A DNA stretch of 64,000 nt from Allonocardiopsis opalescens (GCF_003002095.1 NZ_PVZC01000001.1:682001-746000), one strand, 5' to 3'; shown: positions 30,809 through 41,297, counted from the stretch's first letter. The notes: a model not told the origin generated them from the sequence alone. Program-made: numbers and translations.

Positions 30809-31279
30809 CGCCCCGCGCCATGGTCCACCCCTGCTGGCAGAGCTCGCGGGGCGGCTCGGCCGGCGGCGCCGCCCACCCGCGACGGCGATGAAGAGCCAGG
30901 CCGTGGACCGCGCCGGCAAGTCCGGTCCGGCGTGTTCACCGCGCGTGCGCATCGCGGGCTCACGCCAACGCCTCAGCGCTCCGCCCGGACCGAGACGGCG
31001 CGCATCCATCACGTGATGACGCACGCATGATGACGCGCGGCGTCCGTCATGCGCCCAAGGGCGGAGCGGCCCTGCCATCGAGCCAGGCCCATCGCGGCCC
31101 GAAAGCGCCCGCCCGGCTGCCGCTGAAGCGATCTCCCGTTCCCACGGCCGGGGAACGGCCGGCCCTCCCGCCCGCTGCCGCGTTTCGCGCCTCCACCCTC
31201 GAACCGCGAGGGGAGCCGAACGGCGGTCCGGCGGAACGCAGTTGACCTCAACCATGGTTCAGGTGTGAGGCTGGCACTC
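30809..31279. other. Intergenic region with short dyads
   Basis: 471 bp without coding pattern. A 12-bp palindrome CATCACGTGATG is at 31007-31018. TGATGACGC occurs twice, 14 bp apart (31014 and 31028). GCATGA/TCATGC form an inverted pair (31025-31030 and 31047-31052). These may be operator sites for the gene at 31280. Confidence 0.35.
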
Positions 31280-31729
31280 ATGACCATGAACATCGACACG
31301 CCGGCCCGCGAGGCCGATCTTGAGGCGATCAAGCAGGTGGTCGCCACCGTCGAACACGCGCAGAACAACGAACTTCCCGATGAGTTCCTCGCCCTGTTCC
31401 GCGCCGACGCGGTTTGGACGACGGGAGGAGGCCGGCGCCTCTTCGGCATCGACGCGATCTCGGAGTTCACCCGCGCGGTGCTGCCCGGCGGCATGAAGGG
31501 CACGACGGTCACCTTCGATCTGGAGCACGTGCTGTACATCCGCCCCGACGTCGCGGCCGTCAAGCTGCGCCAGCTCTACCGGACACCCGACGGACCGGAC
31601 GTGGGCTCTCCGCTGTGGGTGATGGCCAAGGAGGACGGGCGCTGGCTGCTGACCGCCTGCCAGAACACCGGTGTGCTCGACGACGAGGAGGCGTCGCCGG
31701 CCCGCCCGATCTTCGGCGCCGGTGACTGA
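31280..31729 (+). CDS. SnoaL-like/SgcJ-EcaC family protein
   Basis: 149 aa from ATG 31280; GTG 31265 is an in-frame alternative. Small alpha+beta NTF2-like fold: helix with AIKQVVATVEHAQNN, then FRADAVWTTGGGRRLFG, a long helix and strands ending in GRWLLTACQNTGV. The family includes SgcJ/EcaC proteins of unclear enzymatic role, found both in secondary-metabolite clusters and alone. No biosynthetic partners are near. Confidence 0.75.
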   Translation: MTMNIDTPAREADLEAIKQVVATVEHAQNNELPDEFLALFRADAVWTTGGGRRLFGIDAISEFTRAVLPGGMKGTTVTFDLEHVLYIRPDVAAVKLRQLYRTPDGPDVGSPLWVMAKEDGRWLLTACQNTGVLDDEEASPARPIFGAGD

Positions 31730-32045
31730 GCCCGCACCTCACCGGTCGGCCGGCGGACGACCGAATGCCCATGCGTCCGTAGTCGGCTTCAAGACCATGG
31801 CCTGCGGGCACACGCCGCCATCGCACCAGCCGAGCAGCACGCCGGACCACCCCGGATACATGAGCGTCGCTCATGTATCCGGGGTGCCATTGTGCTGACA
31901 CTGGGAGCAGGCCGAGTCCACAAGATCAAAGTCGCCTGTCCCGGGAAGCCGTCCGTCCCCCAACCGCGGCCGTCGCCGATGGGGGACGCGAGCGGCGTCC
32001 TGCGCCGATGACCCCGCCGTCTGGCGCGGGCACCCCACGCCCTCG
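31730..32045. other. Intergenic region between convergent genes, with a 39-bp palindrome
   Basis: No coding pattern. Its main element is the perfect dyad at 31848-31886. The rest is ordinary GC-rich spacer. Confidence 0.5.
31848..31886. terminator. 39-bp perfect inverted repeat, likely bidirectional terminator
   Basis: Two 19-bp arms (31848-31866 and 31868-31886) around a single central T; the left arm starts CACCCCGGATACATGAGCG. There is no T-tract. Its place between two convergent genes suggests termination for both, but perfect symmetry with almost no loop also fits a protein-binding site or a mobile-element end. Confidence 0.5.
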
Positions 32046-32903
32046 TCAGCCGGCGGCGTCGAAGCGAAGCGCCGGCGCGGCCTCCTCGACCGTCGTCCAC
32101 CCCTCCGCGCCCTGCTCGGCCGTCCAGACGCGGTCGTCCTGCGTCACCGAGCCGAGCCCGAAGTGCTGGGCGTGCGCCACGGCCCACGCGGCCATGGACC
32201 AGCCGCGGTCCCCGGTGGGGGCACCGCCGTCGGACGCGTCCGCCGACACCCCGTACACCCGGCGCAGCTCCTCGTCCGCGGCCTCCACCGCGGGCGGCCG
32301 CGCCTCCGCGTCCGGATACCAGCAGTAGACCGCTCCGGGCACCTCGCCGGTGAAGGCCGCCGCCAGGATCCTGGCCTCGTCCTCGTGCTGGTCGTAGGCG
32401 AATCCGTCGGCACTGCGCTGCACGGCCTGCGCGGCCTCGTGCACCGGCAGGTCCTGGTAGCCCGGAACCTCGACAAGGCCGTCGTAGAACGCGCCCGCCG
32501 CGAACACCGGGTCGAGCAGCTGCTCGACCTCGCCCCAGCCCATGGACGGGCGCTGCTGGAACAGGCCCACCGAGTCGCGGTCGCCGCCCGGCAGGTTCAT
32601 GAAGTCCGACTCCTGGAAGACCGTGGCGAAGGCGATCACCACCGCCTTCTTCGGCAGACCGCGCTCGAAGGCGACCCCGGCGATCGTGGCGGCGTTGGCC
32701 GCCTGCTCCACCGACAGCTCGATCTCCGCACCGTCCAGCGCCACCCGGCAGCCCGAGCCGACCACCGGCCCGCTCATCCGGTCGAGCACGAAGTAGCCCG
32801 CGCCCACGAGCATGCCGACGACGACCGTCACCGCCGCGATGGCGACGACTAGGCAGTTGAACCCCCCGCCCCGCGACCGCGCACGGGACCGCTCCTCTGA
32901 CAC
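32046..32903 (-). CDS. Membrane-anchored lysozyme-like protein
   Basis: 285 aa from GTG 32903 (V-S-E-E-R-S-R-A-R). The frame is open further upstream, but that part is antisense to dapE. One TM helix lies at about residues 16-40, so the rest is extracytoplasmic. The block VFQESDFMNLPGGDRD, then GLFQQRP, matches the Glu-containing core of lysozyme/SLT folds. The C-terminal ~80 residues are an extra domain with a WSMAAWAVAHAQHFGL segment. In related genomes such proteins are often mislabelled as heavy-metal transporters. Probable wall-associated hydrolase; activity untested. Confidence 0.65.
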   Translation of the reverse strand: MSEERSRARSRGGGFNCLVVAIAAVTVVVGMLVGAGYFVLDRMSGPVVGSGCRVALDGAEIELSVEQAANAATIAGVAFERGLPKKAVVIAFATVFQESDFMNLPGGDRDSVGLFQQRPSMGWGEVEQLLDPVFAAGAFYDGLVEVPGYQDLPVHEAAQAVQRSADGFAYDQHEDEARILAAAFTGEVPGAVYCWYPDAEARPPAVEAADEELRRVYGVSADASDGGAPTGDRGWSMAAWAVAHAQHFGLGSVTQDDRVWTAEQGAEGWTTVEEAAPALRFDAAG

Positions 32904-32976
32904 GAAAGCGACGTTATCCCGCCCAAGGGCGTGCTCGAACCGTCCGCGGCTCCGTGCCGTCGTAGGCTGGGCGACC

Positions 32977-34041
32977 ATGCGGCTCGACCTCTCCCGTGAC
33001 GCGGCGCACCTCACCGCCCAGCTCGTCGACATCGAATCCGTCAGCGGCGGCGAACAGGCCATCGCCGACGCCGTCGAGCAGGCCCTGCTCGAACTGCCGC
33101 ATCTGGCCGTCGACCGCACCGGCAACACCGTCGTCGCGCGCACCCGGCTCGGCCGCGCCCAGCGCGTCGTGCTCGCCGGCCACCTCGACACCGTCCCGGT
33201 CGCCGACAACCTCCCGTCGCGGCTCGAGGGCGACCGGCTGTACGGCTGCGGGACCACCGACATGAAGAGCGGCGTCGCCGTCCAGCTGCGGATCGCCGCC
33301 ACCGTCACGCAACCCCTGCACGACCTCACCTTCGTCTTCTACGACTGCGAGGAGGTCGACGCCGAGCGCAACGGCCTCCGCCGGCTCGTCGGCACCCATC
33401 CCGACTGGCTCCGCGGCGACTTCGCGGTGCTGCTCGAGCCCACCGGCGCGATGATCGAGGGCGGCTGCCAGGGCACACTGCGCGCCGAAGTCCGGGCCCG
33501 CGGCGAGCGCGCACACAGCGCCCGGTCCTGGATGGGACGGAACGCGATCCACGAGGCCGGCGCCATCCTCGACGTCCTCCGCGCCTACGAACCGCGGCGC
33601 CCCGACGTCGACGGCCTCCAGTACCACGAAGGACTCAACGCCGTCTTCATCAGCGGCGGCGTGGCGGGCAACGTGATCCCCGACGAGTGCGTCGTCACCG
33701 TCAACCACCGCTTCGCCCCCGACCGCGACACCGCCCAGGCCGAAGCGCATCTCCGCGAGGTCTTCGAGGGCTTCGAGCTGACGGTCGTCGACAGCGCGCC
33801 ACCGGCCCGCCCCGGGCTGCACCTCCCGGCCGCCGCGGACTTCATCGCGGCCATCGGCACCCCGCCGCGCGCCAAACTCGGCTGGACCGACGTCGCCCGC
33901 ATGGCCGAACTGGGCATCCCCGCCGTCAACTACGGCCCCGGCGAACCCACGCTCGCGCACACCCGCGACGAGCACGTCGAACTGCGCGCCGTCGCCGAGT
34001 GCGAGCAGCGGATGCGCGCCTGGCTCACGGCCTCGCCGTGA
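32977..34041 (+). CDS. dapE: Succinyl-diaminopimelate desuccinylase DapE
   Basis: 354 aa from ATG 32977. M20 metallopeptidase family. The first metal motif is GHLDTVP, the bridging Asp is in GTTDMKSG, and the catalytic Glu pair is in YDCEEVD. The C-terminal metal-binding His is in LAHTRDEHV. It cleaves succinate from N-succinyl-LL-DAP, giving LL-DAP for lysine and peptidoglycan. It is divergent from the lysozyme-like gene (73-bp gap). Confidence 0.93.
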   Translation: MRLDLSRDAAHLTAQLVDIESVSGGEQAIADAVEQALLELPHLAVDRTGNTVVARTRLGRAQRVVLAGHLDTVPVADNLPSRLEGDRLYGCGTTDMKSGVAVQLRIAATVTQPLHDLTFVFYDCEEVDAERNGLRRLVGTHPDWLRGDFAVLLEPTGAMIEGGCQGTLRAEVRARGERAHSARSWMGRNAIHEAGAILDVLRAYEPRRPDVDGLQYHEGLNAVFISGGVAGNVIPDECVVTVNHRFAPDRDTAQAEAHLREVFEGFELTVVDSAPPARPGLHLPAAADFIAAIGTPPRAKLGWTDVARMAELGIPAVNYGPGEPTLAHTRDEHVELRAVAECEQRMRAWLTASP

Positions 34042-34221
34042 CCCGCGCCGCACGCCCGGCCCGGCCGGCTCGCCGACGGCGCCCGACCGGCCCGCGAACG
34101 GGGCGCGCCGACCGTCCTGATCACCGCCCTTCGCGGCTCCACTGACCGGAAAGGGCCAGATCAGCGCCACCGTTCGCTGTCAGGTAACCCGAACCCGACC
34201 GGTCCTGGCTACGGTGTCAGC

Positions 34222-35043
<822 letters not shown>

Positions 35044-35451
35044 CGCCCCGGCGACCCGGTCCCGCGTGCACCCCGGCCGGCGGCACGCCGTCCCGCCCCG
35101 CCGCCACCCGACCGGCCCAAGAGATCCACACGACCGGCCCGTGCACGGGCGCCGCTCCCTCCGGAGCCGCCCGGACACAGGCCGGTCCGAGCCCGAGGGC
35201 CGCCCGAACCGGATCGGCCCCGCTCGTGCCTACCCTCCTCGCGCGCCGTCGAGCCGTCCGCGGACAAGGCCGCCCCTGCACGGAGGCCACCCGGCCGAAG
35301 AGCCGGTCCGCCCGCTCCAAAGGCGAAGCGCACCAGACGGCGTCTGTCCGCCCGCCGAACCCCGCAGCTCGCACGATCGGCGCATCCGCGCCCTGCCCAG
35401 CCACGAATCCCGTCGGGGAACGACCAACCCGAACCGACGCCCCGGCCAGGC
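35044..35451. other. Intergenic region between convergent genes
   Basis: 408 bp of GC-rich DNA with no coding pattern, no clear hairpin terminator and no repeat that I could recognise. Confidence 0.5.
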
Positions 35452-36078
35452 TCAGGCCAGACCGCGCCGCGCGACCGCGGGTCCGGTGATCCCGCGCACC
35501 GCCGCGACCATATCCACGGCCCGCCGCACCTGGCGCACCCGCGCCGTCACAAAACCGGCCGCCCCCAGCCACGCGCTCACGGTCACCATCGCGACCAGCG
35601 CGGCGCTACCACCGGCCGCGGCCGCCTCGTCGGCATCGACGACCACAGGTCCCTTCAGCTCCGCGACCCGCCGCCGCAGCCGCTCCGCCGGCGGAAGACC
35701 GTCCGCATCCTCACCCGCGGCCCGCAGATCGACGAGCGCTCCATCCAGCTCCGTGCCGTCCAGCACCGGAACCCCTAACCGCCACCCGGCCAAAGCGGCA
35801 CGCAGACCAGGACTCAAGCCGTCCAGGAGCACCGCGTCCGCTCCCTCCCCGGCCGCCCGCGCGGCCCGGGCCCCGACCACGTCCACAGAACCTTCAGGGT
35901 GCGCCTCACGGCGCTCGCCGGCGGCCGCGCCGAACTCGGAGTTCCCATCCGCGGCCGTCGCGACCCCGGTCGGCGCGTCGGCACCTGGAATCGCCACGCC
36001 CCGAGTGTCGGGACCGATACGGGCGATCACCGGATAGCCGTCCGCGACGATCGTCACCGTGCCCAGCCGCAACTCCAT
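35452..36078 (-). CDS. Dihydropteroate synthase-like protein (FolP-related), truncated
   Basis: 208 aa from ATG 36078 (MELRLGTVTIVADGYPV). The C-terminus matches FolP ends (an Ala/Val-rich SAWLGAAGFVTARV segment, RRAVDMVAAVRGI, AVARRGLA). The N-terminal pterin-binding motifs of true DHPS are missing, and the chain is ~70 residues shorter than the usual 270-290. It occupies the place of mycobacterial folP2 (Rv1207) between a LOG protein and a DivIVA-like gene. Probably catalytically inactive or divergent. Confidence 0.6.
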   Translation of the reverse strand: MELRLGTVTIVADGYPVIARIGPDTRGVAIPGADAPTGVATAADGNSEFGAAAGERREAHPEGSVDVVGARAARAAGEGADAVLLDGLSPGLRAALAGWRLGVPVLDGTELDGALVDLRAAGEDADGLPPAERLRRRVAELKGPVVVDADEAAAAGGSAALVAMVTVSAWLGAAGFVTARVRQVRRAVDMVAAVRGITGPAVARRGLA

Positions 36079-36181
36079 GCCGACGATGCTTGCACAGCTC
36101 AGCCCGGAAGCCTTTGGGCGCCGCACCGCACCGGGCTTGCCGGCAAGTCCGGCCGCGGCCGGGATATGGCACGATCGACAC

Positions 36182-36772
36182 GTGTACATCGCAATCTTGT
36201 GCCTGCTCGCCGGTGTCGCCGTGGTGGCCGGCGTATTCTTCGTCGCGCTCGGCCGAGGCGGCGAACTGGCCCCCGCGACCTCCGACTACCCCCCGGTCGA
36301 CCTTCCCGGCAACCGCCCCATCGTCGGCACCGACGTCGCGCTGCTGCGCCTCCCGCTCGGTATGTGGGGCTACCACGTCCGGGCCGTCGACGAAGTCCTG
36401 CGGCGGGTCGCGTTCACCCTCTCTGAGCGCGACACCCGCATCGCGACTCTCGAGAAGCAGGTCACCGAACTCGGCGGCCAGCCCGCCGAGTGGTGGCACG
36501 GCGGCTCGAGCGCCGCGTCGCGCAGCCGCGTCGAGCGCTCCGACGCCACCGCCACGGACGAGCACCAGCAGGTCCGCGGGCAGCAGACCATCCCGGACCT
36601 CGAGCCCGCCGCCCCCACCCGCCCGGACCGGCCCGCGGCCCTCCGCTCGCCCGACTCCACTCCCACCTCCATCGACTCCACCCCGCCAAGCGCCTCGCCG
36701 CAGCAGGCACCGGCGTCCGCCGACGACGTCCGCCAAGCCGGCGAACCCGCCGAGCGCCCCGACGGTCCGTGA
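36182..36772 (+). CDS. DivIVA-domain membrane protein
   Basis: 196 aa from GTG 36182. One N-terminal TM helix (residues 2-24), then a DivIVA-like segment (GYHVRAVDEVLRRVAFTL, about residues 62-79) and a coiled coil (RDTRIATLEKQVTELGG). The last ~90 residues are a Pro/Ser/Thr-rich disordered tail. It resembles Rv1209-type proteins linked with polar growth. The stop overlaps the tag start by 4 bp (GTGA), so the two are translationally coupled. Confidence 0.8.
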   Translation: MYIAILCLLAGVAVVAGVFFVALGRGGELAPATSDYPPVDLPGNRPIVGTDVALLRLPLGMWGYHVRAVDEVLRRVAFTLSERDTRIATLEKQVTELGGQPAEWWHGGSSAASRSRVERSDATATDEHQQVRGQQTIPDLEPAAPTRPDRPAALRSPDSTPTSIDSTPPSASPQQAPASADDVRQAGEPAERPDGP

Positions 36773-37359
36773 CCGGTCGGCCGCTCGCCGGCCCCGACGG
36801 GCGGCTGCGCTGCCCGTGGGCGGTCGCCGGCCCCGACCTGCTGCACTACCACGACCAGGAGTGGGGCCGTCCGGTCCGCGACGACCGCGGCCTCTACGAG
36901 CGGATCGTCCTGGAGGCGTTCCAGTCCGGGCTCTCATGGCGCACGATCCTGCGCAAACGCGACGCCTTCCGCCGTGCCTTCGACGGCTTCCGCATCGACG
37001 CGGTGGCCGCCTACGGCCCTGACGACGTCGAACGGCTGCTCGCCGACCCCGGAATCATCCGCAACCGGGCCAAGATCGAGGCCGCCGTCGCGAACGCCCG
37101 GGCCGCGCAGCTGCTGCCCGGCGGGCTGGCCGCACTCATCGGCCGCTACGCACCTGCATCCGCGCCGGCGCCGGTCGTCGGCGAGGACGTGCCCACGGCG
37201 ACGAAGGAGTCGACGGCCCTCGCGAAGGAGCTGAAGCGCAAGGGCTTCCGCTTCGTCGGACCGACCAACGTCTACGCCACCATGCAGGCCGTCGGCCTCG
37301 TCAACGACCACCTGGCCGACTGCTTCGTCCGGGCCGAAGCCGGCCCAGGCGACCGGTAG
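36769..37359 (+). CDS. tag: DNA-3-methyladenine glycosylase I
   Basis: 196 aa from GTG 36769. TagA family: YHDQEWG near the N-terminus, QSGLSWRTILRKRDAFR, IIRNRAKIEAA and GFRFVGPTNVYATMQA are characteristic. It excises 3-methyladenine from alkylated DNA. The last family Cys/His residues that bind zinc (C near DCFVRA, H in VNDHLADC) are present. Same relative position as Rv1210. Confidence 0.94.
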   Translation: MTGRPLAGPDGRLRCPWAVAGPDLLHYHDQEWGRPVRDDRGLYERIVLEAFQSGLSWRTILRKRDAFRRAFDGFRIDAVAAYGPDDVERLLADPGIIRNRAKIEAAVANARAAQLLPGGLAALIGRYAPASAPAPVVGEDVPTATKESTALAKELKRKGFRFVGPTNVYATMQAVGLVNDHLADCFVRAEAGPGDR

Positions 37360-37390
37360 GACCGAGGAGCGACCGCCGCACAGCCCTTCC

Positions 37391-38176
37391 TCACCGCCCT
37401 TCGAACGTAGGCCGCCGCTTCGCCACGAAAGCCGCGGTGGCATTGCGGTGGTCCGCAGTGGCCGCCAGCCGCTCCTGGACGTCCGCTTCCGTCCGCAGCG
37501 CCTCTTCGAAGCCGCGACTGCTCGCCACCTCCAGCGCCTCCTTGATGCCCGCGTAAGCCAGAGTCGGCCCCGCGGCCAGACGGGCGGCCAGCGCACCTGC
37601 GGTCTCCATGAGGTCCCAGTCCGGCACGACCTTGTTGACCATGCCCCACTCCAGCGCCCGCTCCGACGACACGCGCTCGCCGAGCAGCAGCATCTCGCTG
37701 GCCCGTCCGCGGCCTACCAGCCGTTGCAGCGTCCACGAGGCGCCCGTGTCAGGACCCAGCCCGACCCCGGAGAAGGCCATCAGGAACGAAGCGCTCTGTG
37801 CGGCGACACGGAGATCCGCCGCGAACGCCAGCGCGGCGCCGGCCCCCGCCGCCATGCCGTTGACCGCCGCGACGACCGGCTTCGCCATTCCGGTCAACGT
37901 CGTCACGATCGGGTTGTAGTGCAGCCGCACGGTGTCCATCAGCCCCGTGCCGCGGTCGAGCGCCGCCGCATGCTCCTGGAGGTCCTGCCCGGCGCAGAAG
38001 GCCCTGCCGCTGCCGGTCAGGATAACGGCCCGGACGTGCGCATCGTCGCGCGCCCGCTCGAGCGACGCGAGCAGCGCCTCCTTGCTCTCGACGGTCAGCG
38101 AGTTCAGCGCTTCCGGTCGGTCGAGCGTGATGGTGGCGATGCCCCCACCCGACTCGTATCGCACGGTGTCCGACAT
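37391..38176 (-). CDS. Enoyl-CoA hydratase/isomerase (crotonase family, PaaG-like)
   Basis: 261 aa. Crotonase fold with oxyanion-hole segments GSGRAFCAGQDL (about residues 55-66) and AAVNGMAAGAGAALAF. An Asp at about 134 (GVGLGPDTGASWTLQRLVG) fits the PaaG-like isomerase/hydratase group. It acts on acyl-CoA thioesters in fatty-acid or aromatic breakdown. Convergent with tag (31-bp gap) and divergent from the DUF3117 gene. Confidence 0.9.
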   Translation of the reverse strand: MSDTVRYESGGGIATITLDRPEALNSLTVESKEALLASLERARDDAHVRAVILTGSGRAFCAGQDLQEHAAALDRGTGLMDTVRLHYNPIVTTLTGMAKPVVAAVNGMAAGAGAALAFAADLRVAAQSASFLMAFSGVGLGPDTGASWTLQRLVGRGRASEMLLLGERVSSERALEWGMVNKVVPDWDLMETAGALAARLAAGPTLAYAGIKEALEVASSRGFEEALRTEADVQERLAATADHRNATAAFVAKRRPTFEGR

Positions 38177-38425
38177 GGAATGCCCTCCCGGTAGGCGTGC
38201 CCCGCCGCCTGCGCCCGGATCCGTTCCGACGGCGGCGTATCGATTTGTGACACGCTGAGTCTGCCTTGCCCGGGGTTGATCGTTCCCATCCGCCGCCGGA
38301 AATCGAGATAATGAGCCACTACGGAAATGATGCGGATGCGGCTAGTCGGTCTCCGCGCTGTGAACCCAGGACGATCGTGGGGCTTCACGGTGGCTGGCTG
38401 GACCCTAGAGGAAAGGGGAAGCAGC

Positions 38426-38593
38426 ATGGCGGCGATGAAGCCGCGGACCGGGGATGGTCCGCTCGAGGTCACCAAGGAGGGGCGTGGCATCGTGATGCGC
38501 GTTCCACTGGAAGGTGGCGGGCGGCTTGTCGTCGAGCTCACCCCTGACGAGGCGAGCGCTCTCGGCGACGCCCTCAAGGGCGTCGTCGGCTGA
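38426..38593 (+). CDS. DUF3117 protein
   Basis: 55 aa from ATG 38426 with GAAAGGGGAAG just upstream. The sequence (MAAMKPRTGDGPLEV to GDALKGVV) is the very conserved small actinobacterial DUF3117 family (Rv1211 type). No biochemical role is known to me. Monocistronic; the intergenic DNA to the left (38177-38425) must hold both divergent promoters. Confidence 0.93.
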   Translation: MAAMKPRTGDGPLEVTKEGRGIVMRVPLEGGGRLVVELTPDEASALGDALKGVVG

Positions 38594-39005
38594 CCGCCCG
38601 TTCCGCCCACCGCCGACAGGCGGGGCCGACGCCCGCGATCACGCGGGCGTACAGCCGCTCGGCACGAAGGTGAGGATCGGCCGCCGCCTGCGGTCGCTAC
38701 GCCGCGCTGCCCTCCGGTCGCGCGCCGATCCGTGTCCTGCAGGGATCCGACCGCCTCATACCGTCGCACACGGGTGAGCGGTTGACCGCGTCGTGGCCGG
38801 CCCCGCCTTCACCGTCGATCATCGTTCCAGGCAACCGGCTCGCACATATAGGTATCGCTGTGCGTCCACTTCCGCCGTCATGCCTTTGGGAGGCCATGTC
38901 CGGACGGCACGTCACGGACCTGAACGCGCGCCCGAGGCGCCGTCCGCGCGGCAGCCCCGTCTACAGTCGTCTCGCCGAACGAATCCCGACTCGGAGGTCT
39001 TCGAC
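38594..39005. other. Intergenic region with the pepA promoter
   Basis: 412 bp without coding pattern. TTGACC occurs at 38782-38787, but no well-spaced -10 box follows. An AT-rich ACATATAGGTAT lies at about 38847 and could be part of the -10 region for pepA. CGGAGG at about 38991 is the RBS of pepA. Confidence 0.4.
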
Positions 39006-40526
39006 GTGCCCGTAAGCAGCCGGCTCGACGTGGTGTCCGGCCCGTCCGGCACCGCCCCCGCCGATCTCGTCGCCCTGGCCGTGCGCCCGGGAGCCGCAGG
39101 GCAGCCGCCCACCGTGGTCTGGGAGGGCAGCGGAATCACTCCGGAAGACCTTGCCGGAGCCGGTGCCGTCCCGATCCGCGAACTCCTTGAATTCTACGAG
39201 TTCAGCGCCGGAGCGGGCGAGATCGTCGAGGTTCCGGCCAGGGTCGGCGAGCGACTGCTGCGCCTGGCGTTCGTCGGAACCGGTGATGCCGCCCCGTCCG
39301 CGCTCCGAGCCGCCGGAGTGGCCTTGGCCCGCCACGCCCGCGGCCGGGGCCGGCTGCTCACGACGCTCGGCCGAGTCGCCGAGGGACCCGCGACGGCTGC
39401 ACTGATCGAGGGCCTGCTCCTTCCCTCCTACCGCTACACCGAGAGCACCCGTCCGAACAAGCGCGCTCCGGTCGCCGAGATTCAACTGGTGACGGCCTGG
39501 CCCGAGCCCGCCACGGACCTGCATGCCGGCCGGGCGCTGGTCGCCGCCACCGAGCTGGCACGCGACCTGATCAACACCCCCGCCGCCCTCAAGAGCCCTT
39601 CCTGGTTCGCCGACCAGGCCGCCGCCGTCGCTGCCGACACCGGCCTGCAGATCCGTACCTGGGACGAGTCCGCCCTGCGAGCCGAGGGCTTCGGCGGCAT
39701 CCTCGCCGTCGGTCAGGGCTCCCCACGCCCTCCCCGCCTGATCGAACTCCGCCACACCCCTGACGGCGCCGACCGGCACGTGGTCCTCGTCGGCAAGGGG
39801 ATCACCTTCGACACCGGCGGCCTCTCCCTAAAGCCCAACGACAACATGAAGCTGATGAAGACGGACATGGCCGGTGCCGCAGCCGTACTCGGCGCAATGG
39901 CGCACGTACGGAGCTTCGCGCCGGCCACCAGGGTGACCGCACTGCTCGCGATGGCCGACAACGCCTTCTCCGGCGCGGCCCAGCGCCCCAGCGACGTCAT
40001 CACCCACTTCGACGGCCGCACCGTGGAAATACTGAACACCGACGCAGAAGGCCGCCTCGTCCTTGCCGATGCAATCGCCTATGCGGTGGAGAACCTGCGG
40101 CCCGACCGCATCATCGACGTGGCCACCCTCACCGGCGCGGCGCGCATCGCCCTGGGTGGCATGACGGCCTCCTTGTTCTCCACCGACGACGAACTGGCAG
40201 ACGAGCTGCTCGCCGCCGCCGACCACGCCGGCGAGCACCTGTGGCGGATGCCCATCACGGACGAGTACCGTGACACGCTCGACTCCGCCGTGGCCGACCT
40301 GACCAACATCGGCATCAAGAAGGACTACGGCAGGCCCGGCGCGATCGAAGCGGCGCTCTTCCTCCGAGAGTTCACCGCCGGCGTGCCATGGGCGCACCTC
40401 GACATCGCGGGGCCCGGCCGCTCCACCTCGGATGAGGGCGTACTGACCAAGGGCGGTACCGGCTACGGCACCCGTCTCGTGCTGCACTGGCTCGCCGCCC
40501 AAGACGGTCGACCGACCACCCCGTAA
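39006..40526 (+). CDS. pepA: Leucyl aminopeptidase (M17)
   Basis: 506 aa from GTG 39006, with CGGAGG about 9 bases upstream. The N-terminal regulatory domain is followed by the catalytic domain. Metal/catalytic residues are visible: GKGITFDTGGLSLK, MKTDMAGAA, ALLAMADNAFSG and the hallmark NTDAEGRLVL. It releases N-terminal residues in the cytoplasm; E. coli PepA also acts in site-specific recombination. Its length matches the family. Confidence 0.95.
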   Translation: MPVSSRLDVVSGPSGTAPADLVALAVRPGAAGQPPTVVWEGSGITPEDLAGAGAVPIRELLEFYEFSAGAGEIVEVPARVGERLLRLAFVGTGDAAPSALRAAGVALARHARGRGRLLTTLGRVAEGPATAALIEGLLLPSYRYTESTRPNKRAPVAEIQLVTAWPEPATDLHAGRALVAATELARDLINTPAALKSPSWFADQAAAVAADTGLQIRTWDESALRAEGFGGILAVGQGSPRPPRLIELRHTPDGADRHVVLVGKGITFDTGGLSLKPNDNMKLMKTDMAGAAAVLGAMAHVRSFAPATRVTALLAMADNAFSGAAQRPSDVITHFDGRTVEILNTDAEGRLVLADAIAYAVENLRPDRIIDVATLTGAARIALGGMTASLFSTDDELADELLAAADHAGEHLWRMPITDEYRDTLDSAVADLTNIGIKKDYGRPGAIEAALFLREFTAGVPWAHLDIAGPGRSTSDEGVLTKGGTGYGTRLVLHWLAAQDGRPTTP

Positions 40527-40622
40527 TGCCGCCACCGCTTATGGGCTGCTGCGCCGGCGCGAAGCCACGGTCCATGATCTCGGTGGAGCCGACCGGGTGA
40601 CGGTTCGGGCCCGCTGAGCCCC

Positions 40623-41297
40623 CTACGGGCGCTTCAGCGCCGCGAGCAAGCCCTCGCCATGAGCGATGAGGAGGGGAATCAACTCCTCGTCATCGCGCAC
40701 TCGGCGGATCACCTCGCGTATCGCCAGCGTCTCGGCGTCCTGCCGCGTCGCATCGGTCAGACGCTCGTCGGCGAGCACACTGCTGAACACGACGATCCCA
40801 CCCGGACGGAGCAGCCGCAGTGACTCGCTCAGGTACTCCGGGTACTGCTGCCTGGCCGCGTCCGCGAACACCAGGTCGTATGCGCCGTCGGTCAGCCGGG
40901 GCAGCACGTCCAGCGCCCTGCCCGTGATGAGTCGGGTCCGGTTCGCCGCGAATCCCGCCTCGGTATACGCGAGCCGGGCGAGTCGCTGGTGTTCCGGTTC
41001 GACGTCCACACTGGTGAGAACCGCGTCGGGACGCATGCCCCGCAGCAGCCACAGACCGGACACACCGCAACCCGTGCCGATCTCGACCACGGCCTTCGCG
41101 GCGATCGCCGCGGCCAGGAAGCGCAGCGTGGCGCCGCTCGCGGCGTCCACAGGGGCCGCACCCGCTTCAGCACCGCGTCGGCGCGCGCTGGCTATGGCCG
41201 CGTCCTCGGACGGGAAATCAGCCACATAGGCAAGTGTGGCTTCTCGGCTGGCGATGTCGGCCTCCTCGCCCGCGGAACGTCCTGTCGGCGCAATCAC
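40623..41297 (-). CDS. O-methyltransferase (class I SAM-dependent)
   Basis: 224 aa from a GTG. SAM-binding motif [16 protein letters not shown], acidic loop SVDVEPEH, and [12 protein letters not shown] after it. It belongs to the Rv1220c/caffeoyl-CoA-O-methyltransferase-like group that lies divergent from sigE in actinobacteria. The substrate is unknown. Confidence 0.88.
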   Translation of the reverse strand: MIAPTGRSAGEEADIASREATLAYVADFPSEDAAIASARRRGAEAGAAPVDAASGATLRFLAAAIAAKAVVEIGTGCGVSGLWLLRGMRPDAVLTSVDVEPEHQRLARLAYTEAGFAANRTRLITGRALDVLPRLTDGAYDLVFADAARQQYPEYLSESLRLLRPGGIVVFSSVLADERLTDATRQDAETLAIREVIRRVRDDEELIPLLIAHGEGLLAALKRP

